A DNA stretch of 12,967 nt from Bacteroidales bacterium (GTDB lineage: Bacteria; Bacteroidota; Bacteroidia; Bacteroidales; UBA932): assembly GCA_017631875.1 (NCBI GenBank), contig JAGBSL010000079.1:1-12967 (forward strand), given 5' to 3'. Made by a program: the position numbers and the translations under genes. Below the pieces are notes generated by a model. That model saw only the letters and a list, made by a program, of their open reading frames with translations, did not search any database and was not told the origin of the DNA. Of this stretch, positions 1 to 5,933 are shown in pieces (position 1 is the first letter of the stretch; each line of letters opens with the position of its first letter).

Positions 1-315
1 ATGGCGTCTTGCTATCAGTCGCTGAAGCTGCCTTTCTGTTTCCTTAATCTTCTCAGTCAACTGCTCTACACTTGGAGTGTGAGATTCTTCGTCATACAGA
101 TCCCTGATTTCCTCAAGTGTAAATCCAAGCTGCTGCAGATGTCGGATTGAATTAAGCTTCTGCATCTGACCGATGCTGTAGTAACGGTATCCAGTCCATT
201 CATCTACTTCATTTGGAATAAGCAGTTCCTTCTGCTCATAATGACGCAATGTCTTGACGGTGACCTGCATCAAACGGGAAAACTCTCCGATTTTTAATCT
301 TGTTTTATTACCCAT
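1..315 (-). CDS. MerR-family transcriptional regulator (N-terminal part, cut by window edge)
   Basis: The minus strand reads open from an ATG at 315 to the window edge, giving the first 105 residues. Seen: an N-terminal winged helix-turn-helix with the MerR signature, including KIGEFSRLMQVTVKTLRHYE (residues 8-27), the GYRYYS wing (42-47) and the second helical stretch HLQQLGFTLEEIRDLYDE. A heptad-like dimerisation helix begins near residue 83 (VEQLTEKIKETERQLQRL). Known of the family: MerR regulators bind as dimers to promoters with an over-long spacer and remodel them when they sense a drug, metal or redox signal. The effector domain lies outside the window, so the signal is unknown. The YYS wing and long helix resemble BmrR/TipA-like members. 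It is divergent from the Fic-containing unit and may control itself (see the promoter at 343-375). Confidence 0.9.
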   Translation of the reverse strand, partial: MGNKTRLKIGEFSRLMQVTVKTLRHYEQKELLIPNEVDEWTGYRYYSIGQMQKLNSIRHLQQLGFTLEEIRDLYDEESHTPSVEQLTEKIKETERQLQRLIARRH

Positions 316-342
316 TATCGTACGATTTTTTGCTAGCAGGTG

Positions 343-375
343 CAAAGATAAGGCATGACCCAAGGTACGAGTCAA
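343..375 (-). promoter_or_regulatory. Candidate promoter of the MerR gene with a MerR-type dyad in a long spacer
   Basis: On the minus strand a -7 box TATCTTTG (343-350) matches the Bacteroidota consensus TAnnTTTG. A TTG (373-375) can serve as the -33 element. The 22-bp spacer is longer than the usual 19-20 bp. An inverted repeat TGACCCAAGGTACGAGTCA (356-374) fills the spacer, with arms TGACCC/GAGTCA (5 of 6 pairs). MerR regulators classically bind a dyad inside an over-long spacer, so autoregulation is likely. The start codon at 315 lies about 28 bp downstream of the -7 box. The match is by eye only. Confidence 0.55.
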
Positions 376-431
376 GAGAAATGTAAATATAATTATATTA
401 TAATACTAATATTAATAATTACATATAATAA

Positions 432-478
432 TATGCATAGATATTAATATGAAATATATTATGCATATCTATTAATAT
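432..478. repeat. Imperfect 19-bp direct repeat in the AT-rich divergent gap
   Basis: Two 19-bp copies, 432-450 and 460-478, share TATGCATAnnTATTAATAT and differ only at two adjacent positions in the middle. Their period is 28 bp. They lie in an almost purely A/T stretch (about 376-480) between the divergent MerR and 140-residue genes. They could be binding sites for a regulator or nucleoid protein. AT-richness alone raises the chance of coincidence, although the shared TATGCATA core argues for a real duplication. Confidence 0.45.
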
Positions 479-516
479 TTGGCGAAAAACTTCCTGAAAT
501 ACAATAGGTTACGCTG

Positions 517-547
517 TTTTAATTTTGAAATCTGCTCTATACTTTTG
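517..547 (+). promoter_or_regulatory. Candidate promoter of the three-gene RhuM-Fic unit
   Basis: TACTTTTG at 540-547 matches the Bacteroidota -7 consensus TAnnTTTG. A weak TTTT (517-520) lies 19 bp upstream in the -33 position. Transcription would begin near 554, so the hairpin at 559-577 would sit at the very 5' end of the mRNA, about 50 nt before the first start codon. Confidence 0.45.
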
Positions 548-558
548 CCCCATGATGT

Positions 559-577
559 AGAGGGAACAGCTCCCTCT
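559..577 (+). other. 5'-leader hairpin before the three-gene unit
   Basis: AGAGGGA (559-565) and TCCCTCT (571-577) form a perfect 7-bp stem with the 5-nt loop ACAGC. No T-run follows, so it is unlikely to be a terminator. It lies just after the predicted transcription start, where a stem could protect the mRNA 5' end or affect expression. Confidence 0.45.
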
Positions 578-605
578 GTAAACTTGTCAAATTAAAAAAG
601 AAGTT

Positions 606-1028
606 ATGAGCAAAAGACATTTCATTGTGTCGATCAAGACCATTGACGACATGCTACTTTTCCCGACAGATTTCAATGGAGAGGTATTTTTGTTAGGAGC
701 CACTTCAAAAGCTAGTGCAAAGACTGGAGTTATCTTTAAAGGGTACGCCTCTTTCCCTACTGGTCTGGAGTTGGTGTTATATTGTAAGAGCGCCCTGGAA
801 GCACGCATGTTTGCAGATGAGATTGCTAATGCAATATACATAAAGACAAACAGCATAGGACACATCATACAAAGTTTCGGAATACATATAGGTGAACTGA
901 CTAATGATGAGCGAACTCTGGAAGCAGTCATAATGGACATGATGACTCGTAGCATGGCTGCACGTGGACTTGATATGGAGTCTATTCCTACATTGTCATT
1001 TAGCGCGGATGGTAAGTTACTTAATTAA
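606..1028 (+). CDS. Hypothetical protein, 140 residues, first gene of the RhuM-Fic unit
   Basis: I do not recognise this protein. The ATG at 606 follows an A-rich stretch (AAAAAAGAAGTT), typical of Bacteroidota genes without a clear Shine-Dalgarno. The product has no signal peptide or membrane helix. The N-terminal half looks beta-rich (HFIVSIKTID, GEVFLLGATS, GVIFKGYASF, LELVLYC); the second half looks helical (EARMFADEIANAIYIK, then NDERTLEAVIMDMMTRSMAA). It ends 10 bp before the RhuM-Fic gene and reads the same way, so the two are probably co-transcribed. A small protein directly upstream of a Doc-type Fic gene could be its antitoxin or partner. That is inference from position only, since no known antitoxin fold is visible. 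Confidence 0.75.
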   Translation: MSKRHFIVSIKTIDDMLLFPTDFNGEVFLLGATSKASAKTGVIFKGYASFPTGLELVLYCKSALEARMFADEIANAIYIKTNSIGHIIQSFGIHIGELTNDERTLEAVIMDMMTRSMAARGLDMESIPTLSFSADGKLLN

Positions 1029-1038
1029 AATAGTTATT

Positions 1039-2040
1039 ATGAATAACGATGTTGTAATTTATCAGTCTGCTGATGGACTTGTGAAAATTGAGGCGATAGT
1101 TGATGCCTCTAATGAAACTATTTGGGCTACGCAGAAGGCGATGGCATCTCTTTTGGGCGTTGACAGAACAGTGATAACTAGGCACCTGTCAAATATCTTC
1201 AAAGAAGGAGAGTTGGATAAGGAAGTGGTTTGTGCAAAAATTGCACAGACCACTCCACATGGCGCTATGGAGGGGGAATTCCAAACTAGGGATGTGCAAT
1301 TCTATAATCTGGATGCTATAATTTCCGTTGGTTATCGTGTTAATTCTCGCAAGGCTACGGCCTTTAGACAATGGGCAACTACCGTTCTTAAACAGTATAT
1401 GCTCAAAGGTTATGTCGTGAATCATAATGCTGTTTCAGAGCAAAAGTATGAAGACCTGAAGCGTGCGTTGGGATTATTGGAAAATGTCTTTGGCCAGAAC
1501 CTGATTATGGCTGAACAACAGGCGAAAGAGTTGTTTGCGGTCGTAAAGGACTATACTTATGCACTGGATACTCTGGATGCCTATGATTATCAGAGTCTTG
1601 AAATATCTGATACCACCCTTCATGAGAAGTTTCGAGCGACATATGAAAGTGCAATGGAGGCAATTCAGAGTCTGAAGGAAAAGTTTAAGGAGAGCAATTT
1701 CTTTGGAGTTGAGAAGGATAAGTCTTTTCACAGTAGCATCGGTCAGATATATCAGACTTGGGATGGTCAGGAACTATACCCAAGCGTGGAAGAGAAGGCT
1801 GCGATGCTTCTATATCTAGTCGTGAAGAACCATTCCTTCGTGGATGGAAACAAGAGAATAGCAGCAACCCTGTTCCTTTGGTTCCTGCAGAATAACGGCA
1901 TCCTTTATCGCCCGGACGGTACGAAAAGAATAGCTGACGGAACTCTTGTGGCATTGACTCTGATGATTGCTGAAAGCCGAATGGACGAGATGGATATCCT
2001 TGTCAAGGTGGTTGTGAATCTTATAAACAGAAAACAGTAA
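1039..2040 (+). CDS. RhuM-Fic/Doc fusion protein
   Basis: The protein is 333 residues from the ATG at 1039, a start that gives the usual RhuM N-terminus; an in-frame ATG at 964 would overlap the upstream gene by 65 bp and add unrelated sequence. Residues 1-130 are the RhuM domain: IWATQKAMASLLGVDRTVIT (28-47) resembles a helix-turn-helix, and ISVGYRVNSRKATAFRQWAT is the family's second signature. Residues about 200-333 are a Fic/Doc domain with HSFVDGNKR at 265-273 (H265, F267, D269, N271, K272). The K after GN is as in Doc, not the GNGR of classical AMPylating Fic. Known: Fic enzymes move AMP or other nucleotide parts onto proteins, while Doc phosphorylates EF-Tu. The activity here is unknown. 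I see no [S/T]xxxE[G/N] inhibitory motif, so control in trans is plausible. It is 10 bp after the 140-residue gene and 4 bp before a phosphoesterase gene. Confidence 0.88.
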   Translation: MNNDVVIYQSADGLVKIEAIVDASNETIWATQKAMASLLGVDRTVITRHLSNIFKEGELDKEVVCAKIAQTTPHGAMEGEFQTRDVQFYNLDAIISVGYRVNSRKATAFRQWATTVLKQYMLKGYVVNHNAVSEQKYEDLKRALGLLENVFGQNLIMAEQQAKELFAVVKDYTYALDTLDAYDYQSLEISDTTLHEKFRATYESAMEAIQSLKEKFKESNFFGVEKDKSFHSSIGQIYQTWDGQELYPSVEEKAAMLLYLVVKNHSFVDGNKRIAATLFLWFLQNNGILYRPDGTKRIADGTLVALTLMIAESRMDEMDILVKVVVNLINRKQ

Positions 2041-2044
2041 AGGA

Positions 2045-2809
2045 ATGAAGAAATATGTTTATTCTGAAGCCAAGGAGGTTGTGGTTTGTGGAGATATACA
2101 TGGGGCTTTTGAGACTCTTGTATATAAGGCATGTGTGCAGTATTCTATGACTGATACTGTGATAATTGTTGCAGGAGATTGTGGGTTCGGTTTTGAAAGG
2201 CCTAACTATTATACAACTTTGTATAATCGGTTGGCCGGAAGGCTTAGCAAAGCAAATAATTGGGTGGTTTTCGTGAGGGGTAATCACGATGATCCTTCAT
2301 ATTTTAATGAAGAGAAGGTCAGTTATGAACGATTCCGATGTGTTCCAGACTATTCTGTGATTAATGTCTGTGGAAGAAATATCCTATGTGTCGGCGGTGC
2401 TGTCAGCATAGATAGAAAGTACCGCCGAGCGGCCAATGTGAGATTGGAACTGAAAGAAGTTGCGTGCTATTGGCATGATGAATTGCCGGTATTTGATCTA
2501 TCGATGATTGAGACAATTAGTGGATCTTGTTCAATCGATACGGTCGTTACTCATACTGCTCCATCTTTCTGCCCGCTACAGGATAAACACGGAGTTCGTC
2601 CTTGGTTGTTAAGTGACCCAGAACTCTTTGGTGATTTGGATAAAGAAAGGGGTATAATGGATCAGATATATTTAGAACTCATTAAGTATAATCATCAGTT
2701 AGAACGCTGGTATTATGGGCATTTTCATGAAAGTGCCACAACTCACATTGGCAATGTCATCTTCAAGATGCTTGATATTGAAGAGATGTGTGAGTTGCCT
2801 CAAAGATGA
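2045..2809 (+). CDS. Calcineurin-like metallophosphoesterase
   Basis: This 254-residue cytoplasmic protein has the full set of metal-binding motifs of the family: GDIHG (16-20; D17, H19), GD (44-45), GNHDD (79-83; N80, H81), THTAP (169-173; H170) and GHFH (225-228; H226, H228). Members cleave phosphomonoesters or phosphodiesters at a two-metal centre. The substrate (protein phosphate, nucleotide or nucleic acid) cannot be told from the sequence. The start codon is only 4 bp after the RhuM-Fic stop, so translation is probably coupled. A phosphoesterase beside a Fic/Doc enzyme could remove the group that enzyme adds, or act in a joint defence or toxin module. That is inference. Confidence 0.85.
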   Translation: MKKYVYSEAKEVVVCGDIHGAFETLVYKACVQYSMTDTVIIVAGDCGFGFERPNYYTTLYNRLAGRLSKANNWVVFVRGNHDDPSYFNEEKVSYERFRCVPDYSVINVCGRNILCVGGAVSIDRKYRRAANVRLELKEVACYWHDELPVFDLSMIETISGSCSIDTVVTHTAPSFCPLQDKHGVRPWLLSDPELFGDLDKERGIMDQIYLELIKYNHQLERWYYGHFHESATTHIGNVIFKMLDIEEMCELPQR

Positions 2810-3195
2810 TGGAGCATTGGTAAATATCCTTTGATTTCTTTATATGCGGCCGTTGTGGTTTTGATTCCAACAAAACCTATTAAAAGTCAATATAAATATC
2901 GTATTATATCAAGTGTTATTTTGGCCAAAATCTTGAATATTATAACTACTGATATTTGTATCGAATTTCAATTAAATGCACGCATTTTTACTCTCTACTC
3001 AATAGGAATCTGAATGATCGAGAGCCATTTCTCAGGGATAATGGGCGAAATGGTGGCAGGATTCAGTTGGCATGCACAAACAAGTATAGTGTGATGTCAA
3101 GATTTGAAACATATTAAACGATGATAAAAGGTTCCACCTCAACAACTTATTTGTGAACATAATGTCAATATTTAGGAACTTCGCGCAATATCAGC
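2810..3195. other. Intergenic stretch without a supported gene
   Basis: This AT-rich stretch separates the phosphoesterase gene from the zinc-finger-like gene. Open stretches are short and lack convincing starts. One frame is open from about 2947 to a TAA at 3117 and ends in ordinary-looking sequence (EPFLRDNGRNGGRIQLAC), which may be a gene remnant, but I recognise no family. No clear terminator follows the phosphoesterase gene; only a 6-bp TCAAAG/CTTTGA pairing with a long loop was found. Confidence 0.4.
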
Positions 3196-3226
3196 ATTGA
3201 TGATTTGATTATATTTTATATTTTTG
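3196..3226 (+). promoter_or_regulatory. Candidate promoter of the four-CxxC protein gene
   Basis: TATTTTTG (3219-3226) matches TAnnTTTG, and ATTG (3196-3199) lies 19 bp upstream as a -33 element. The start codon at 3244 leaves a leader of about 10 nt. Because the area is AT-rich, a chance match is possible. Confidence 0.4.
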
Positions 3227-3243
3227 GAAAAAATTAGAAGATC

Positions 3244-3744
3244 ATGGCAGTTTGTAAATCATGTAGAAAGACCTTAGGTATTTTCACTATTTCAAAGACA
3301 TGTTGTAAATGTGGTGCTAAAGTATGTGGAGAATGTGCCAAGAAAATCGATGGTTATAAGTATGAGGATGAATTGTTATATCTGTCAAAACTGTCGGAAT
3401 TGGATTCCTCCAAATTATCTTTTTGGTCAAAAAGCGCTTATTTTTGCAAGTCCTGTTCCAATTCTATTTTACCCAGGGTATACAAGATTGCAGCATGCAA
3501 AGGAGGTGGCGTGAGGACTTATTCGGTTAATTATCAGGGAGATGTGCCTAGCGGTCAGAATGCGAGGTGGTACCAGACAGAATACTATAAGGATCGTGAC
3601 AATGCCTTTCTAGAATTGAAAGTTGTTGCAGAGTATTTAGGTGCAACATCTGTTGTTGACGTGGAATTGTTGAGAGATGTCGCTGAAGATGGTAATTATA
3701 AGTTTTCAGTATGGGCTGCTAAAGGTTCAATTATTTTGAAGTAA
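3244..3744 (+). CDS. Four-CxxC zinc-finger-like protein with a YbjQ-like C-terminal part
   Basis: This 166-residue soluble protein has four CxxC pairs: C4/C7, C20/C23, C28/C31 and C67/C70. The first three pairs are crowded and the fourth follows after a 35-residue helical stretch, a spacing compatible with a FYVE/RING-like fold holding two zinc ions. Residues about 118-166 (AFLELKVVAEYLGATSVVDV, then YKFSVWAAKGSIIL) resemble YbjQ/heavy-metal-binding domains, where a helix ending in LGA is followed by strands. This second match is by general pattern only. The start at 3244 follows GAAGATC. Codon use is AT-rich like the genes to its left and unlike carAB. The function is unknown. Confidence 0.75.
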   Translation: MAVCKSCRKTLGIFTISKTCCKCGAKVCGECAKKIDGYKYEDELLYLSKLSELDSSKLSFWSKSAYFCKSCSNSILPRVYKIAACKGGGVRTYSVNYQGDVPSGQNARWYQTEYYKDRDNAFLELKVVAEYLGATSVVDVELLRDVAEDGNYKFSVWAAKGSIILK

Positions 3745-3771
3745 ATTTCTGAAATCAAATAAAGATAGTAT

Positions 3772-3951
3772 ATGAACCGCTCTGATTGTGTTTATTATAT
3801 TCCAGGTGGAGATTGTGAAATTTCCAATAGGGTAAAAATTATGTGTGTGTGATGTCCGTTTTACACTCGACCAGATACACTAATTAATAAGGGAATCAAG
3901 GGCGTTGTCATAATGTATGGATTCGCAAAAAAAATCTTTGATAAGAAGTAA
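3772..3951 (+). pseudogene. Small cysteine-rich reading frame broken by an in-frame TGA
   Basis: An ATG at 3772 opens a frame that meets TGA at 3850-3852 after 26 codons and then continues in the same frame for 32 codons to TAA at 3949-3951. Before the stop it reads DCVYYIPGGDCEISNRV and ends in CV; right after it reads CPFYTRPD. With the stop ignored, cysteines at 6, 15, 25 and 28 give the C-x8-C-x9-C-x2-C spacing of a small zinc-binding protein, and sense continues across the stop. The likeliest reading is a gene broken by one nonsense change (for example TGG or CGA to TGA), or a short truncated protein. Selenocysteine is less likely because no SECIS-like hairpin is obvious. It starts 27 bp after the four-CxxC gene, possibly in one transcript. 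Confidence 0.4.
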
Positions 3952-4069
3952 TTGCTTTTTGTTGACTATACGGTATATGAACTTCGAGACAGAATGCCAT
4001 GGTGTATCCAACAGATCAAAGCTTGGATGGAATAGTAGAGTATATAATGTTCTTATGTTGAGACTTGAA

Positions 4070-4111
4070 AATGGGTTGCCTTATGTTCAAGGCAATCCAT
4101 TCATTGTTTTT
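4070..4111 (+). terminator. Terminator hairpin between convergent genes
   Basis: A 13-bp stem (4070-4082 with 4089-4101, one G-T pair) carries the 6-nt loop ATGTTC. TTGTTTTT follows at 4104-4111 on the plus strand. It lies between plus-strand genes ending at 3744/3951 and mnmE, which ends at 4206 on the minus strand. It could therefore stop transcripts from both sides, although the U-tract is better on the plus strand. Confidence 0.6.
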
Positions 4112-4205
4112 GACAATATATTGCGTTAAAAGTAATGTTGTTCGCGCCGACTATATACCTATATCAATTTTGCGACTCGATACGTAGACATAAAAATATC
4201 GTCTT

Positions 4206-5666
4206 TTATTTCCCGATGCAAAAATTCCTGAAAATATTCCCCAGCACCTCATCAGTAGATATCTCGCCGACGATGGAGCCGAGGTGGTAGATGGCTTCGC
4301 GGATGTCCTGGGCGGCGAGGTCGGTCGGGAGGCCGGAGGCGAGGCCTTCACGGACGCGGAGGAGGGATGTGCGGGCGTCGGTGAGGGCCTGGACGTGACG
4401 CTGGTTTGTGACCAATGTGGTGTCGCTGTCGCCGAGCAGATCGCGCTGTGAAGCGGCTAAAACTGAGCGCAAATCAGGGATTCCGGAGCCGGTTTTTGCT
4501 GAAATCGGGATGATCTGGACATCTGAACAGCTGGTACCACCGTTTTCAAATACCGAACACTTAACACCCTTTATGTCAGCAAGCGAAACAATATAGTTTA
4601 TAATGCTAACATTATTGTTAACCTCCGAAATATCCGTTTTGTTGAGCAAAAATACCAGTTTCTGAGTCTCAAAGTCGACCTTCTCAACGATTGACTGCAC
4701 TGTCTCGCAAGTGCTCTCAAAATCACGCGTGAGATCAATCATTCCGAGCACGATAGTGGCCTCGCTGATCTTCTTGAATGTCCTTTCTATTCCTATCTGT
4801 TCTACGACTTCTGTGGTCTCGCGGAGGCCGGCAGTGTCAATGAAACGGAAGAGGATTCCGTCGATGTTGAGCGTTTCTTCGATCGTATCACGGGTGGTAC
4901 CGTGAACGTCGGAAACGATCGCACGGTCTTCGCCGAGGAGAGCGTTGAGCAGGGTGCTTTTTCCGGTGTTTGTGGCACCCGCGATCGCAACTGGAACTCC
5001 GTTTTTAATGGCGTTGCCGAGGCGGAAAGAATCGATGAGGCGACGCACATGCGCGATGATCTGCTCGAGCAGGGAATCAAGACGTGAACGGTCGGCGAAC
5101 TCCACTTCCTCCTCGCTGAAGTCAAGCTCGAGTTCCATGAGTGAAACCAGTTCGAGAAGTTCACCTCTCATGCCCTTGAGTTCGGAAGAGAAACCACCCT
5201 TCATCTGCTTGAATGCGATGCGGTGGGCAGCTGCGTTCTGAGATGCGATCACATCAGCCACAGCCTCGGCCTGGGCAAGGTCCATCTTGCCATTGAGGAA
5301 GGCCCTTTGCGTGAATTCACCAGGCTCGGCCGCACGTGCGCCTGCTGCATAAAGAAGGTTCATTACGGCAGAAATTATGTACGATGATGCATGACAAGAA
5401 ATCTCTACGGAGTTCTCTCCAGTATACGAATGAGGAGCTCGGAAAATGCTTACAAGGACCTCGTCCAGCACAGCTCCAGCATCATCAAGTATTACTCCAA
5501 ATCTAATGGTGTAACCTTTTGATTCAGAGATTGAACCTTTTTTGCATTTGATGACCTTATCGGCAATGCCAAGTGCTTCCGGACCGCTGACCCTGATCAC
5601 TGAAATCGCTCCAGTTCCCGGCACCGTCGCCGGTGCGCAAATCGTATCTTCGTTTCTGATGTACAT
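4206..5666 (-). CDS. mnmE: tRNA uridine-5-carboxymethylaminomethyl(34) synthesis GTPase MnmE
   Basis: MnmE works with MnmG to modify U34 of certain tRNAs, using a tetrahydrofolate-bound one-carbon unit and GTP. The 486-residue product has the N-terminal folate-binding/dimerisation domain (about 1-120, starting MYIRNEDTICAPATVPGTGA), a helical domain and an inserted G domain: GATNTGKST (G1, 230-238), GTTRDT (256-261), DTAG (G3, 277-280), NKTD (G4, 342-345) and SAK (G5, 389-391). It ends in CIGK (483-486), the conserved catalytic-cysteine tail. E. coli MnmE has 454 residues; much of the excess lies between G4 and G5 (about 347-383). The ATG at 5666 gives the standard N-terminus. The gene is divergent from carA and shares its promoter region. 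Confidence 0.96.
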   Translation of the reverse strand: MYIRNEDTICAPATVPGTGAISVIRVSGPEALGIADKVIKCKKGSISESKGYTIRFGVILDDAGAVLDEVLVSIFRAPHSYTGENSVEISCHASSYIISAVMNLLYAAGARAAEPGEFTQRAFLNGKMDLAQAEAVADVIASQNAAAHRIAFKQMKGGFSSELKGMRGELLELVSLMELELDFSEEEVEFADRSRLDSLLEQIIAHVRRLIDSFRLGNAIKNGVPVAIAGATNTGKSTLLNALLGEDRAIVSDVHGTTRDTIEETLNIDGILFRFIDTAGLRETTEVVEQIGIERTFKKISEATIVLGMIDLTRDFESTCETVQSIVEKVDFETQKLVFLLNKTDISEVNNNVSIINYIVSLADIKGVKCSVFENGGTSCSDVQIIPISAKTGSGIPDLRSVLAASQRDLLGDSDTTLVTNQRHVQALTDARTSLLRVREGLASGLPTDLAAQDIREAIYHLGSIVGEISTDEVLGNIFRNFCIGK

Positions 5667-5682
5667 TCTGGTGTAAATTTGT

Positions 5683-5714
5683 GTTGCAAAATTATCACAA
5701 AATTCCTATCTTCG
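5683..5714 (+). promoter_or_regulatory. Candidate carA promoter, overlapping the mnmE promoter
   Basis: GTTG (5683-5686) as the -33 element and TATCTTCG (5707-5714, one mismatch to TAnnTTTG) are 20 bp apart. Transcription would start near 5721, giving carA a leader of about 210 nt. No better TAnnTTTG was found between here and carA. Confidence 0.45.
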
Positions 5715-5718
5715 CAAG
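5687..5718 (-). promoter_or_regulatory. Candidate mnmE promoter
   Basis: On the minus strand TAATTTTG (5687-5694) matches TAnnTTTG exactly, and CTTG (5715-5718) lies 20 bp upstream. The mnmE start codon is 20 bp downstream of the -7 box, so the leader is short. The site is superimposed on the opposite-strand carA promoter candidate. Confidence 0.55.
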
Positions 5719-5742
5719 GTTTTACGCGCGAGTATGCACGTG

Positions 5743-5929
5743 AACACATTAAACAACAATTAACAGGAAGCGCTATGTGTAAACGATCAACATCCGCTAC
5801 ATATCTTAAAGTGAACGCATTACAAGATAATGCCCAGCTTTACGTCTTTCCTGTTACTATTACTGTCGGCCAGTTTCTCTAATCGAGGAAGTGGTCATTT
5901 TTTTATGAAATATAAATCTAAACACATTA
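5743..5929 (+). repeat. Three copies of AACRCATTA in the carA leader
   Basis: AACACATTA (5743-5751), AACGCATTA (5814-5822) and AACACATTA (5921-5929) all have the same orientation; the third ends 4 bp before the carA start codon. The first two are extended (GTGAAC before the core and an A-rich stretch after). They may be RNA or DNA regulatory sites, or chance matches. Confidence 0.3.
5775..5882 (+). CDS. Possible 35-codon leader reading frame upstream of carA
   Basis: An ATG at 5775 opens 35 codons ending in TAA at 5880-5882, 51 bp before carA. AGGAAG (5765-5770) precedes it at a distance suited to a Shine-Dalgarno, which is unusual in this window. The peptide starts MCKRSTSATYLKVNALQDNA and has no signal peptide and no run of Arg or other residues such as classical attenuator peptides carry. 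Its place in the carA leader suggests a regulatory upstream reading frame. Chance remains possible. Confidence 0.3.
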   Translation: MCKRSTSATYLKVNALQDNAQLYVFPVTITVGQFL

Positions 5930-5933
5930 TAAA

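Noticed and set aside
432..478. CRISPR-like or attachment-site reading of the direct repeat
   Set aside because: Only two copies, A/T-only composition, and no cas, integrase or transposase gene nearby.
964..1038. Upstream in-frame ATG extending the RhuM-Fic protein by 25 residues
   Set aside because: It overlaps the preceding gene, and the added residues are unlike RhuM starts; the ATG at 1039 gives the typical N-terminus.
2831..3013. 60-codon open frame after the phosphoesterase gene
   Set aside because: It starts with TTG, has no recognisable features and is AT-rich noise in composition.
2947..3119. Open frame ending in RIQLACTNKYSV
   Set aside because: No start codon in a suitable place and no family recognised; at most a gene remnant.
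3850..3852. TGA as a selenocysteine codon
   Set aside because: No clear SECIS-like hairpin lies just downstream; a nonsense mutation is simpler. Kept only as an alternative in the finding.
3917..4129. 70-codon open frame before mnmE
   Set aside because: Its 3' end runs through the 13-bp terminator hairpin and it overlaps the cysteine-rich frame; no protein-like pattern seen.
4801..5241. Open frames on both strands inside mnmE
   Set aside because: They are out-of-frame shadows in the GC-rich G-domain coding region with Ser/Arg-rich low-complexity products.
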